Of a DNA stretch of 64,000 bases, positions 45,339 to 54,462 are shown piece by piece. Position 1 is the first letter of the stretch; each line of letters opens with the position of its first letter. The position numbers and the translations under genes were made by a program. Below the pieces are notes generated by a model. The model was given only the letters and a program-made list of their open reading frames with translations, had not been told where the DNA came from and ran no database searches. The DNA lies in contig JBKBYG010000003.1 in the NCBI GenBank assembly GCA_046313435.1, forward strand, positions 21,465 to 85,464, written 5' to 3'. This DNA is from JBKBYG01 sp046313435 (GTDB lineage: Bacteria > Pseudomonadota > Alphaproteobacteria > Rickettsiales > Arcanibacteraceae).

Positions 45339-46214
45339 ATGATTTCATTAAAAAGCAATAATCATATCATTGCCTCATTATGGTTTATTTCTCATATAAT
45401 AATAGGGGTTATCAATGATGCAGTTTCAAAAAAACTTGGAAGTAATATACCTAGCTATGAAATTGTATTTCTCAGATTTCTATTTAGCAGCATTACATTA
45501 CTGCCATTTTTACTTACCAAATCTAGCTTTAAGACACCATATCACTTAATTCACCTTGGACGTGGATTTTTGCTTTTTAGCGCGATTACAATATGGTGTA
45601 TATGCCTTAAATATGTTCCTATGGTTATGGTAACATTAGCAGGATTCACTATTCCGCTCTTTTTTTTAATTTTAGCTTATTTATTTTTAAATGAGAATAT
45701 AGGTAAAAGATGGATAATTTCGTTACTTGGCTTTACAGGCATTGTTATAGCGCTTGATATACATAATATTAACTTTAATCCACAAACCTTACTTTTAATT
45801 TTAGGTGCCATTGCATTTGCAGGTTTAGATGTAATTAATAAAAAATATGTAACAAAAGAAAGTACATTAAATATGCTTTTTTATTCTTCATTATATACGA
45901 TGTTATTCGGGCTAATACTTATATTGTATAAAGGATGGACAATGCCTTCACTTAACACAGTGATGTATTCGCTATTTCTAGGTATAGGTGCTAATTTACT
46001 ATTATTTGCTCTGCTTAAATCTTTCTCATTAGTAGAAGCCAGTTCATTACTGCCTTTAAGATATACCGAATTATTGATATCGGCATTGTTTGGATATTTA
46101 TTTTTTAATGAAACACCTAATAACTCTATATATTACGGGGCAGCAGTTATTATACCTTGTAATATGTTATTGATGTATTTAGAAAATAAAAATTTAGTAA
46201 ATAAATTAGAATAA
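45339..46214 (+). CDS. EamA/DMT-family transporter, similar to rickettsial S-adenosylmethionine importer
   Basis: A 291-residue inner-membrane protein with about ten transmembrane helices in two EamA halves. The first half contains NDAVSKKLGSNIPSYEIVFLRFLF and HLIHLGRGFLLFSAITIW, which resemble the Sam transporter of Rickettsia (pattern ND-x-x-S-K-x-L-G and L-R-G-x-L-L-F). If it carries S-adenosylmethionine, it would supply CheR and other methyltransferases from the host. Drug/metabolite export is the alternative. The family call is firm, the substrate an inference. It converges with ndh. Confidence 0.8.
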   Translation: MISLKSNNHIIASLWFISHIIIGVINDAVSKKLGSNIPSYEIVFLRFLFSSITLLPFLLTKSSFKTPYHLIHLGRGFLLFSAITIWCICLKYVPMVMVTLAGFTIPLFFLILAYLFLNENIGKRWIISLLGFTGIVIALDIHNINFNPQTLLLILGAIAFAGLDVINKKYVTKESTLNMLFYSSLYTMLFGLILILYKGWTMPSLNTVMYSLFLGIGANLLLFALLKSFSLVEASSLLPLRYTELLISALFGYLFFNETPNNSIYYGAAVIIPCNMLLMYLENKNLVNKLE

Positions 46215-46224
46215 AATAGAACAT

Positions 46225-47505
46225 TCAATCATCTTTAGAAATAATTATACGCTCATTTCTTTCATGAGTAATGTAATTCCACATCCATTTAGTAAATATA
46301 ATTACTCTATTACGAAAGCCTATTAGAAAATATATATGAATTATATCCCAGATAATCCATGCTAAAGTCCCATGGATTTTAAAATATTTAAATTCTGCTA
46401 TTGCTCGGTAACGTCCAATAATTGCTAAATTTCCAAAATCATGATAATTAAATATATGCTTTTTTACCTCGCCTTTTATTTTCGATAAAATAACTTTAGC
46501 AACAAATTTCCCTTGTTGTTTTGCAACAGCTGCAAGGCCAGGGAGTAAGTTACCTTTCTTATCAAAAACTTCGCTCGTATCACCGATAACAAAAATTTCA
46601 GAATTAGCTTTTAAGCTTAAATCACTTTCAACCTTAACTTTGTCCCCCTTCCCGGTTTCAATACCTCCTTCAAACATTGCTTTTATATTTGAAGCCTTTA
46701 TACCTGCTGCCCAAATAATTAAATTCGTTTCAATAATTTCTCCATTTTCTAAAATCACTTTATTATTTTCTATATTTTTAACTTTAGAGTTTAATTTTAA
46801 TTCAATATTTTTTGCTTTAAGAGCATTTTGCGCTACTTGAGATAATTCACTTTGAAAACTCGGTAATACTCTATCTGCGTTTTCAATCAAAATTATTTTT
46901 GTATTTTCCGGCTTAAGATTATTAAAATCAAATTCAAAGCTTTGCTTTACCAACTCTTCAATCGAGCCTGCAAGCTCTACACCAGTTGGCCCTCCCCCTA
47001 TTATTACAAATGAAATATTTTTTTCCTGATCAAGTGCTTTATTTTCTAACTCAGCTTTTTCAAATATCTCAAGAATTTTTGTTTTAATTTTTAAAGCATC
47101 ATTTATAGTTTTAAGACTGGTAGCATGCTTCTTCCAATTTTCATTACCAAAAAAATTAACTTCACTACCCGTTGCTATTATTAAATAATCATACGAAAGA
47201 GACAGACCATTTTCAGTATTTATTCTTTTTTGGTGGCTTTGAATATTAATTACCTTATCCATAAGTACGGTAACATTGTCTTCTGCTTTGAACTCGCTAC
47301 GAACTGGAATAGCAATATCAGATGGAGATAAATCACAAGTAGCTACTTGATATAAGAACGGCCAAAAACTGTGATAATTGTTTTTATCAATTAATGTAAT
47401 TCTTAAATTTTTACATTTTTTTAAGTGATTAGCTGCGGTAAGTCCCCCGAACCCTGCTCCTATTATAACTATATGTGGTAAATTGCTGTTTATATCATTC
47501 TTCAT
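46225..47505 (-). CDS. ndh: Type II NADH:quinone oxidoreductase
   Basis: A 426-residue single-subunit, non-proton-pumping NADH dehydrogenase at the inner membrane face. It has the FAD-binding start HIVIIGAGFGGLTAANHL, the family motif NYHSFWPFLYQVATCDLSP, the NADH-binding ISFVIIGGGPTGVELAGSIE, LIIWAAGIKAS and the second FAD motif EIFVIGDTSEV. The C-terminal segment ends with an amphipathic, aromatic-rich region (LAWIIWDIIHIYFLIGFRN) that anchors to the membrane. Length and all motifs are intact. Confidence 0.95.
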   Translation of the reverse strand: MKNDINSNLPHIVIIGAGFGGLTAANHLKKCKNLRITLIDKNNYHSFWPFLYQVATCDLSPSDIAIPVRSEFKAEDNVTVLMDKVINIQSHQKRINTENGLSLSYDYLIIATGSEVNFFGNENWKKHATSLKTINDALKIKTKILEIFEKAELENKALDQEKNISFVIIGGGPTGVELAGSIEELVKQSFEFDFNNLKPENTKIILIENADRVLPSFQSELSQVAQNALKAKNIELKLNSKVKNIENNKVILENGEIIETNLIIWAAGIKASNIKAMFEGGIETGKGDKVKVESDLSLKANSEIFVIGDTSEVFDKKGNLLPGLAAVAKQQGKFVAKVILSKIKGEVKKHIFNYHDFGNLAIIGRYRAIAEFKYFKIHGTLAWIIWDIIHIYFLIGFRNRVIIFTKWMWNYITHERNERIIISKDD

Positions 47506-47638
47506 TATATTTTCCCAAAATTTTACAGTATTTAGTACAAACTTTATATATTTTAATAAAAATCATTATAGTTTTTTTATTACATATTCTCTATTTTTAA
47601 ATTTACAATGTTTAGCTAGGATTTATAAGGAGATTAGT

Positions 47639-48166
47639 ATGGATATTCTTGAATATTTAAAAAATGATCATGACAAAGTAAGAAATTTACTTACAAGACT
47701 AGTAAGCGAGCCAATAAACAAAGATTTGTTTATTGAATTTCAAGAAGAGCTAATGTTACATAATAAAGTTGAAGAACAAATATTCTATAAAGAATTACAG
47801 GAAAGAGCTGGTAATCTTGATATTATTGCAGATGCAAGTAAAAAAGAACATTCTCTTGTAGAAGATATTATAAATTATATTAATACAAATAAATTTGAAC
47901 CTCAAGAATGTAAAGTTTTAATACCAATCCTGAAAGCCACTATTGAAGCCCATATACTAAAAGAAGAAGAAAATATTTTTTCTTTAGCAAAAAATATTAT
48001 ATCTGAAGAAGAGCGTAATATGCTTGGTAAAAAATTTGCTGAAGAAAAAGAAAGAAATGTTGGTAATGTTAAACCTCATATTCGTACAGAAGCAAATACT
48101 GATCATATTAACAACTATATCAGAGCAGCCACTCAAACGAAAGTGTTTGTGCAAGAAGATGCATAA
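47639..48166 (+). CDS. Hemerythrin-like (HHE domain) protein
   Basis: A 175-residue all-helical protein. The HHE pattern is visible: LKNDHDKVRNLLTRL, EFQEELMLHNKVEEQIFYKE, then KKEHSLVEDIINYI and LKATIEAHILKEEENIFSLA. The spaced His and Glu residues could bind a di-iron centre. Such proteins sense or store oxygen or react to nitric oxide. An AAGGAG precedes the ATG at 47639; the frame extends further upstream but the extra residues are hydrophobic and unrelated. It is divergent from ndh, which suggests a common link to respiration or redox. Confidence 0.88.
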   Translation: MDILEYLKNDHDKVRNLLTRLVSEPINKDLFIEFQEELMLHNKVEEQIFYKELQERAGNLDIIADASKKEHSLVEDIINYINTNKFEPQECKVLIPILKATIEAHILKEEENIFSLAKNIISEEERNMLGKKFAEEKERNVGNVKPHIRTEANTDHINNYIRAATQTKVFVQEDA

Positions 48167-48172
48167 ATAAAA

Positions 48173-48207
48173 GATCACTATGAATACTACTTTCATCCAT
48201 AGTGATA
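48173..48207. terminator. Bidirectional hairpin terminator
   Basis: Inverted arms ATCACTATG/CATAGTGAT around a 15-base loop between two convergent genes. Confidence 0.55.
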
Positions 48208-48215
48208 TTTATAAT

Positions 48216-50090
48216 TTATCTTGTCTGCCAAACTGTTTCAGTAGCTTCACAAAATATTTTATCTTTCCATAATTTTTGATGTGTTGGGTCGTTTTTTAAC
48301 TCTTCAGCAATAAATTTTGCTGCTATTTTGTATCTTCTATCAAGCAAACTTTTCCCACATATAGCAAAAGGCAATTGTGCAAAACATTCAAACGCATTAG
48401 GATGATAATACAGGTCACTAGAATCTACGTATTTCAGTTTAGCTTCGAATTGGTGAAATTTACCTTTAACATATTCAGTCTGAGGAAGAGAAGTTATCTT
48501 ATTACCATACGGAAAACGCTCTTTTGATATACGTAATAGCTTTTCACAGTCCTTAGCGACAATATTATCAAGATTATTTTCTAGCTTCTTTGTAGATTTT
48601 CTATGTTCTTTAACATAATTATATTGCTCATATGACTTTACATCTTTTTTTACAAAAGACTTTAGCCACTCAGTCCAACTTGCTTTACGGTATGCATTAT
48701 TATTTGCATATGCAAGTTTCTTATTGCTATAAGTTGCTTTCCCATATTTTACTGTTATATGCTCATAACCTGCTGCTTCTTTTATTTTGTTATTTAAAAC
48801 TGTTTTATATTGATTGCTTTCAATAATTTCTTCAATCAGATTATTACTAATTTCTTTAAAGTTTAATATCCCTAAAGTTATTTTATAAATACCCCTCTTA
48901 AACCAATTAAGGTTTTGTATGTACTCGTCAATTTCTCTTAAGTCCTTTGCAGAAGAAACAAATGAATCTTTTACTTTATCACCTTCGTCCCATACGTATT
49001 GAGTTAATTTGTATTTTTCTAATACACCCTCCATATGCCATGATGGATCATCGCTTTTTGCAAGCTCACTAACAGCAGCTTTTATTCTTTTACCTACCTT
49101 ATTTTCTAATCCTGACTCTACTGATTTTCTAGTATTAATATAATGCTTAAGTTCATTATATTCTTTATATTCACTGGTATTCGTAATAAACGATAAAGCC
49201 CATCTTTTAAATCCAATGTCTTTTGATATATTTTTTTCAGTTTGTTCCAGCCTATCTTCAATCTCTTGGATAGGCTTAAGTTTATTGCTTTTTAACTGCT
49301 CAAAGAATTCCTCTTGCATTCTTTCAGAAACGTATTTAATGGCCTCTTCATCACTTAAATATGAAAGAATTTGAACTTTTGTTTCTTCAGGTATGACCTC
49401 GTTTATGAAAAAATGTGTTTCCAAATATTTTCTGGCATACTCTATTAGAGTTTTTTCTATAAGATCTGTAAAAAGTTTTTCTCTTTGAATAAAACTTGAT
49501 AATTCCGTGTGGAGTATGTCTTTTCTGTGTAAATATAATAGTTCCTTAAAAGTTAAGCTTTTTAATCCTTTGCCATCTTGTATCTTAGATATAATTTTGT
49601 TTTCGAACTCAATTTTTTTAATATGTTCTCTAAACTGTTCATCTTCAGTCTGTCTTCTATTTTCGTCTTTTTCTATAGAAACATCATTAAGACCTATTTC
49701 ATCGAATGCTAAATAAATATAAGGATCTGGATTTTTATTAAAATTCTTTCTAGCAATTTTAATAAAATTTTCAAACATTTCACTCGGAATATTTCTTAGA
49801 TCAAGATACTGCTCAAGTAGATAAAATATAACTTCATGCCCATTCTTCAGATCAGCATACCTAATTGCTGTTTCACCTTTTATATTTTTTGCATTTATAT
49901 TAGCCTTGTATTTAACTAATAACTTTACAGCCTCAATTTTACCTAAAAATGAAGCATAATGTAATAGAGTTGATCCGTCTGAATTAAAACTGTAATTTAC
50001 AAGTTTAGGATATTGTTGTAACAGCTCCTCAAATTCCCTAATATTGTCATTTTCGATAAATTTAAGTGCTAATTCATACTGTTTTTTCAT
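48216..50090 (-). CDS. Ankyrin protein with F-box-like motif and repeated C-terminal module
   Basis: A 624-residue protein homologous to the C-terminal half of the protein at 12485-15136. Residues 35-105 hold about two ankyrin repeats (STLLHYASFLGKIEAVKLLV). At about 227-250, EVIPEETKVQILSYLSDEEA resembles an F-box core. Two copies of the shared module follow, near 292-335 (RWALSFITNTSEYKEYNELK) and 467-512 (WLKSFVKKDVKSYEQYNYVK), with a weaker third between them (ITLGILNFKEISNNLIEE). The order ankyrin, F-box-like, modules is the same in both proteins. No signal peptide. Likely a secreted host-interaction protein; function unknown. Confidence 0.82.
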   Translation of the reverse strand: MKKQYELALKFIENDNIREFEELLQQYPKLVNYSFNSDGSTLLHYASFLGKIEAVKLLVKYKANINAKNIKGETAIRYADLKNGHEVIFYLLEQYLDLRNIPSEMFENFIKIARKNFNKNPDPYIYLAFDEIGLNDVSIEKDENRRQTEDEQFREHIKKIEFENKIISKIQDGKGLKSLTFKELLYLHRKDILHTELSSFIQREKLFTDLIEKTLIEYARKYLETHFFINEVIPEETKVQILSYLSDEEAIKYVSERMQEEFFEQLKSNKLKPIQEIEDRLEQTEKNISKDIGFKRWALSFITNTSEYKEYNELKHYINTRKSVESGLENKVGKRIKAAVSELAKSDDPSWHMEGVLEKYKLTQYVWDEGDKVKDSFVSSAKDLREIDEYIQNLNWFKRGIYKITLGILNFKEISNNLIEEIIESNQYKTVLNNKIKEAAGYEHITVKYGKATYSNKKLAYANNNAYRKASWTEWLKSFVKKDVKSYEQYNYVKEHRKSTKKLENNLDNIVAKDCEKLLRISKERFPYGNKITSLPQTEYVKGKFHQFEAKLKYVDSSDLYYHPNAFECFAQLPFAICGKSLLDRRYKIAAKFIAEELKNDPTHQKLWKDKIFCEATETVWQTR

Positions 50091-50196
50091 CTTTATTACA
50101 CATTTGTTAATTTAATATAAGTTTAATTATATATTAAAAGTTAACAAAAGTAAATGATTTTGCGAAGGTATTAAAAACTTTTAAGGAATTGATCAA

Positions 50197-52347
50197 TTAT
50201 AATTTGTATCTTTCTGCAGAATGTACGCAATCTTTTGAACGTAATCCAGTAAGAATATTAGTTAAATGCTGCGATCCCTGTACTTCTAAATCGATAAGCA
50301 TTTCAAAATAATCAGTTGTACGATTTGTTATTTTTAAATTAATTATGTTAGTATGATATTTTGCTATTGTATTACTTATAGTAGCAAGACTACCAGCTTC
50401 ATGCGCAAGAATAATTTTTACTCTTCCTATGTGAATATTACTAGAGCCTTCTTTGTCCCAGGAAACGCTAACCCAGCGCTCAGGAGTATTAATAAAATTC
50501 TCGAGTATTTCACAATCAGCTGTATGAATTGTTATACCTTTACCAGTATGCACTATACCTACTATGCTGTCTCCTGGCAGAGGATGACAACATCCCGCAT
50601 AATGTAAAGCCATCCCTGGAATCAAACCTTTAATCGATAAGGGATTATCTTTAAGAGCAGCTTTCTTTCTTCGAAAATTCAAAAATGAGAATTTATCCTT
50701 TAAGGCTTTACTAAACTTAGTGTTTGGTAATAATTTTAGCAATTCACTTTTGGCTATAGTCCCTTCGCCTATCGAAGCGTAAAAATCATCTATATTTTTC
50801 TTTTTAAATATTGTAAGAGCTTTCTCTATAATTTTTTCATTAATATCTATATTTTCTTGCTTTAAAACTTTACTAACTATAGCTTTGCCTAAATGCGTAT
50901 ATTCTTCTTTTTGTTTAGCCCTTATAAAACGTTTTACTTCTGATCTAGCTTTACCAGTAACAACAAATTTTTCCCACGCAGGTGAAGGAACTTGTGTTCG
51001 TGACCTTATTATTTCCACTTGATCACCATTTTTTAAATGAAATCTAAGCGGAACAATTCTACCATTTACCTTTGCCCCTACACAAGTATGACCTATTTTT
51101 GAATGCACTGCGTAAGCAAAATCTACAGGAGTAGCGCCTTTAGGCAAAGCTATTAAATTCCCCTTAGGAGTAAAACAGAATACTTGATCATAATACATCT
51201 CCATTTTAGTATTTTCTAAAAATTCTTCAGCGTCGACAGCCTGATCTAGTATATCAAGTAATTCTCTTACCCATCTATATTGTTTACCCTCTACAATATC
51301 ATAAGATCTATTTTGTTTATAAGTCCAATGCGCAGCAACTCCATATTCTGCAACTTCATGCATCGAATAAGTTCTAATCTGAATTTCTATTCTTTGCTGT
51401 TCAGGACCAATAACTACTGTATGAATTGATTGATACCCATTGCTTTTAGGCGTGCTAATAAAATCTTTGAAATTTTCTGGTACCATATGGTAATTTGAAT
51501 GTATAACACCTAAAACCTTGTAGCATTCAGTTACATCATTAACCAATATCCTAAAAGCCATAATATCAGATAATTGCTCAAACCCGATATTCTTTTTTTC
51601 CATTTTTTGCCATATGGAACAAGGAGTTTTCTCTCGTCCAATTACATTCGCCTTGATATCAGCTTCTTCAATTAACTTACAAATATTAGCGACTATTTTA
51701 TCGACAACAACTGCACCTTCTTTACGTAAAAAATCAAGCCTATGTATAATTGAACTTCTTGCTTCAAAATGGAGTTCTGAAAAAGCTAAATCTTGTAATT
51801 CATTTTTAAAAGTTTGAATCCCTATGCGTTCAGCAAGAGGAGCATATATTTCCATTGTTTCATGAGCTTTACGAAGACGCTTTTCAGGGGATTTTACATA
51901 TTTTAAAGTTCTCATATTGTGAACTCTATCAGCAAGCTTCACGAGTAATACTCTTATATCCTCTGAAATGGCAAGTAATAATTTTCTAAAATTTTCTGCT
52001 TGTCTTAGCTGCTCTGACTGTGACTCAATTTTTGTAAGCTTGGTTACACCATCAACTAATTTGCTAACTTCATTACCAAATACTTCCTCAATATCCTTTA
52101 ACGTAAGATGAGTATCTTCAACTGTATCATGCAATAGTGCAGTAATAATCGTGGAAGTATCAAGCTTCATACGCGCAATAATTAAGGCCACCTCAAAAGG
52201 ATGATGATAATAAGGTTCTCCTGATTCTCGAAGTTGCTTCCCATGAGCATCTATTGCAATATCACAAGCTTTTTCAACTAGTGATATGTTAATATTTGAA
52301 TCATATGAGCTAATTTTTTCTAAAAAATTTTTCTTATCTAACATCAT
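50197..52347 (-). CDS. Bifunctional RelA/SpoT-type (p)ppGpp synthetase/hydrolase
   Basis: A 716-residue Rsh enzyme controlling the stringent response. The HD hydrolase domain (about 25-180) has His49 in HHPFEVA and the His73-Asp74 pair in ALLHDTVEDT, then ADRVHNMRTL. The synthetase domain (about 230-350) has MAFRILVNDVTECYKVLG, STPKSNGYQSIHT and EIQIRTYSMHEVAEYGVAAHW. TGS (about 390-450, GATPVDFAYAVHSKIGHTC) and a C-terminal ACT domain follow. Both catalytic parts look intact, unlike the split spoT fragments of many Rickettsia. It is divergent from csrA. Two adjacent ATGs at 52347 and 52344 are possible starts. Confidence 0.96.
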   Translation of the reverse strand: MMLDKKNFLEKISSYDSNINISLVEKACDIAIDAHGKQLRESGEPYYHHPFEVALIIARMKLDTSTIITALLHDTVEDTHLTLKDIEEVFGNEVSKLVDGVTKLTKIESQSEQLRQAENFRKLLLAISEDIRVLLVKLADRVHNMRTLKYVKSPEKRLRKAHETMEIYAPLAERIGIQTFKNELQDLAFSELHFEARSSIIHRLDFLRKEGAVVVDKIVANICKLIEEADIKANVIGREKTPCSIWQKMEKKNIGFEQLSDIMAFRILVNDVTECYKVLGVIHSNYHMVPENFKDFISTPKSNGYQSIHTVVIGPEQQRIEIQIRTYSMHEVAEYGVAAHWTYKQNRSYDIVEGKQYRWVRELLDILDQAVDAEEFLENTKMEMYYDQVFCFTPKGNLIALPKGATPVDFAYAVHSKIGHTCVGAKVNGRIVPLRFHLKNGDQVEIIRSRTQVPSPAWEKFVVTGKARSEVKRFIRAKQKEEYTHLGKAIVSKVLKQENIDINEKIIEKALTIFKKKNIDDFYASIGEGTIAKSELLKLLPNTKFSKALKDKFSFLNFRRKKAALKDNPLSIKGLIPGMALHYAGCCHPLPGDSIVGIVHTGKGITIHTADCEILENFINTPERWVSVSWDKEGSSNIHIGRVKIILAHEAGSLATISNTIAKYHTNIINLKITNRTTDYFEMLIDLEVQGSQHLTNILTGLRSKDCVHSAERYKL

Positions 52348-52441
52348 TACAAAGCGCTATAATTTACTCTTATTCTTAATAATATATAATATATTAAATT
52401 TAATTACTCTAGTCTAGCTATTTAGCTAACTATGTATATTT

Positions 52442-52475
52442 AGACTTCTTCAGAAACTCGGTTCTAAAGAAGTCT
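52442..52475. promoter_or_regulatory. Stem-loop in the csrA/rsh divergent region
   Basis: Fourteen-base arms AGACTTCTTCAGAA/TTCTAAAGAAGTCT pair with one mismatch around ACTCGG. It lies 106 bases before csrA and 95 before the Rsh gene. A second palindrome, TAGCTATTTAGCTA, is at 52415-52428. No T run follows on either side, so it is more likely a regulatory RNA structure or operator than a terminator. Confidence 0.45.
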
Positions 52476-52581
52476 ATTTAATAAAAGCTTATAAAATAAT
52501 ATAAAAACTCTTTATTTATTTAAACAATTTGGTTATTATTAAAAGAAATTAATCGAGTTCTTTGAATCTAAGATATAATAA

Positions 52582-52815
52582 ATGCTACATATAAAAAGAA
52601 AAGTTGGTGAGACTATAATTATAAACAATAACATTGAAATTACAATTTTAGAAGTTTATGAAAATTCAGTTAAAATTGGTTGCGTATCCCCAAGAGATAC
52701 TCTTATTTTAAGGAAAGAACAATATAACGATATTAGTGAGGAAAACTTATCCGCAAGTTCTTCTAATCTCGATTCATTTGATATCATAATAGATCTTATA
52801 GAAAAAAATAATTAA
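52582..52815 (+). CDS. csrA: CsrA/RsmA post-transcriptional regulator
   Basis: A 77-residue RNA-binding protein. The CsrA fold is recognisable: MLHIKRKVGETIIINNNIEI (family MLxLxRKxGExIxI), ITILEVYENSVKIGCVSP and the C-terminal RKEQYNDI in place of the usual R-E-E-I-Y. After that comes an acidic, serine-rich extension of about 22 residues. CsrA commonly controls flagellin and biofilm genes, which fits a genome with flagellar and chemotaxis genes. It is followed after five bases by trhO. Confidence 0.88.
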   Translation: MLHIKRKVGETIIINNNIEITILEVYENSVKIGCVSPRDTLILRKEQYNDISEENLSASSSNLDSFDIIIDLIEKNN

Positions 52816-52820
52816 TAAAA

Positions 52821-53639
52821 ATGTCTTTTGTTATAACTACCTTTTATCACTTTTTTAAGATAGATAATCTTGAAGAAGCAAAAGAGTCACTATTAAGTTT
52901 TTGTAGAGCTTCTAAATTACTTGGTACTATATTAATAGCAACTGAGGGTATTAACTCGACTATTTCAGGCTCACGCGAGAATATAGACTCATTTTATCTA
53001 TTTTTGCAAAACTTGTTTCATATTGAATTCACCTTTAAAGAAAGCCATAGTAATATACCACCTTTTGAAAAAATGAAGGTTAAAATTAAACCAGAAATTG
53101 TTACAATGGGTGTTGGTAATATTCAAGTAACTGAATATAATGGGACATATATTAGCCCTAAAGATTGGGATGATTTTATTTCAAGACCAGATGTAATATT
53201 AGTAGATACAAGAAATAATTATGAAATAGCTATGGGTAGCTTTCATAATTCTATTAATCCTAATACGGATAATTTTAGGCAATTTCCTAAGTGGGCTAAA
53301 AATAACCTTGATCCAAAAAGCAATGTTAAAATTGCTATGTGCTGCACTGGTGGAATTAGATGTGAAAAATCTACTGCTTATCTCAAACAAGAAGGTTTTA
53401 AAGAAGTATATCATCTTGAAGGTGGAATTCTAAAATATTTAGAAGAAACTAGAAATGAGAACAAGAAATGGTATGGCGAATGCTTTGTGTTTGATGAACG
53501 CACTGGGGTTAATGATTATTTAACACCTACAGAAATTAATTATTGCAAGTCTTGTGCAAATGAAATTAGAACAGATGATGTTAAAAGAATAAAAGGCAAA
53601 AAAAGCCATATCTGTTTTGATTGCTACACTAAGAAGTAA
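52821..53639 (+). CDS. trhO: tRNA uridine-34 hydroxylase TrhO (rhodanese-like)
   Basis: A 272-residue member of the YceA/TrhO family, which makes 5-hydroxyuridine at tRNA position 34. The N-terminal ferredoxin-like domain has LGTILIATEGINSTISG and the KMKVKIKPEIVTMG segment. The rhodanese domain has VILVDTRNNYEIAMGSF and the catalytic Cys in MCCTGGIRCEKS near residue 175. A C-terminal CxxC-like pair follows (CKSCANE...CFDC), suggesting a metal-binding tail. It ends overlapping the 3' end of the convergent hydrolase gene by 11 bases. Confidence 0.93.
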   Translation: MSFVITTFYHFFKIDNLEEAKESLLSFCRASKLLGTILIATEGINSTISGSRENIDSFYLFLQNLFHIEFTFKESHSNIPPFEKMKVKIKPEIVTMGVGNIQVTEYNGTYISPKDWDDFISRPDVILVDTRNNYEIAMGSFHNSINPNTDNFRQFPKWAKNNLDPKSNVKIAMCCTGGIRCEKSTAYLKQEGFKEVYHLEGGILKYLEETRNENKKWYGECFVFDERTGVNDYLTPTEINYCKSCANEIRTDDVKRIKGKKSHICFDCYTKK

Positions 53640-54462
53640 AATTGAAGCATTTTTTTAAAAAAAGATTTCGTAAAGTTTTAGTTTCCTTTTCAGGAGTGTG
53701 ATGGCCTGATGAAAATATTAAAATTTGAGCTTCAACCTTATTCTCCATAAGCTTTCTATAAAACTCGATTGCTTCTTCAACAGATGCACGCTCATCATTA
53801 TACCCATGTAATATCAAAGCTGGTGTTTTTATTTTATCTATATGCCTAATAGCAGAACGATTAACTAAATAATTATATTCATGACTGGCTTCTTTCTTTA
53901 AATTTCCTATAGTTCTTTCATCAGTTAACTTCGCAAGATCATAAAATCCTGCATCCAGCACCATACAAGAAAGACCTATCTCTTTTGTTGCTACCATACT
54001 TGCAATAATTGCGCCTCTACTAACTCCAATAAGTGCAATATTTTTAATATTATGACTTTGAAGATATTTAATGACTGATATGACAGCATTTTGACTATAT
54101 GGCCCGGAAAAATCTGCCGGACCATCTGATCTACCATATCCAGCAATTGAAATTGCAATAGCATTATATCCTTGACTTGCAAATTCATTTAGAATGCCTT
54201 TATCTAAAGGAATTTTTGCTCCAGGGCGTTCAGGATATTGATGTCCATGTAGAAAAATAACTGCAAAATCTGACTTCTTTGTATTAGGCATCATATGACA
54301 AAATTCAACTTTCTTAAAATTATCATCTATATGTTCAATTAAATGATGAGATAATTTATGGCTAATTTGTTGATTTATTAAGTTACAAGCAGCTAAAATT
54401 AATGACAATGCAAGACTTGGAATTCTAAATTGCCAGGCGCTATTTTTGATTATACACTTCAT
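53629..54462 (-). CDS. Putative lipoprotein alpha/beta hydrolase
   Basis: A 277-residue alpha/beta hydrolase. The N-terminus looks like a lipoprotein signal: basic residues up to R13, a hydrophobic stretch SLALSLILAAC, and a lipobox LAAC with Cys26. The fold markers are VIFLHGHQYP (oxyanion HG), the nucleophile elbow GVSRG with Ser148, an Asp in HGYNDERAS and a His in SSGHHTPE, a complete triad. It may act on esters in the periplasm; the substrate is unknown. Its start overlaps the preceding gene by 23 bases, so translation is likely coupled. Confidence 0.8.
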   Translation of the reverse strand: MKCIIKNSAWQFRIPSLALSLILAACNLINQQISHKLSHHLIEHIDDNFKKVEFCHMMPNTKKSDFAVIFLHGHQYPERPGAKIPLDKGILNEFASQGYNAIAISIAGYGRSDGPADFSGPYSQNAVISVIKYLQSHNIKNIALIGVSRGAIIASMVATKEIGLSCMVLDAGFYDLAKLTDERTIGNLKKEASHEYNYLVNRSAIRHIDKIKTPALILHGYNDERASVEEAIEFYRKLMENKVEAQILIFSSGHHTPEKETKTLRNLFLKKCFNFTS

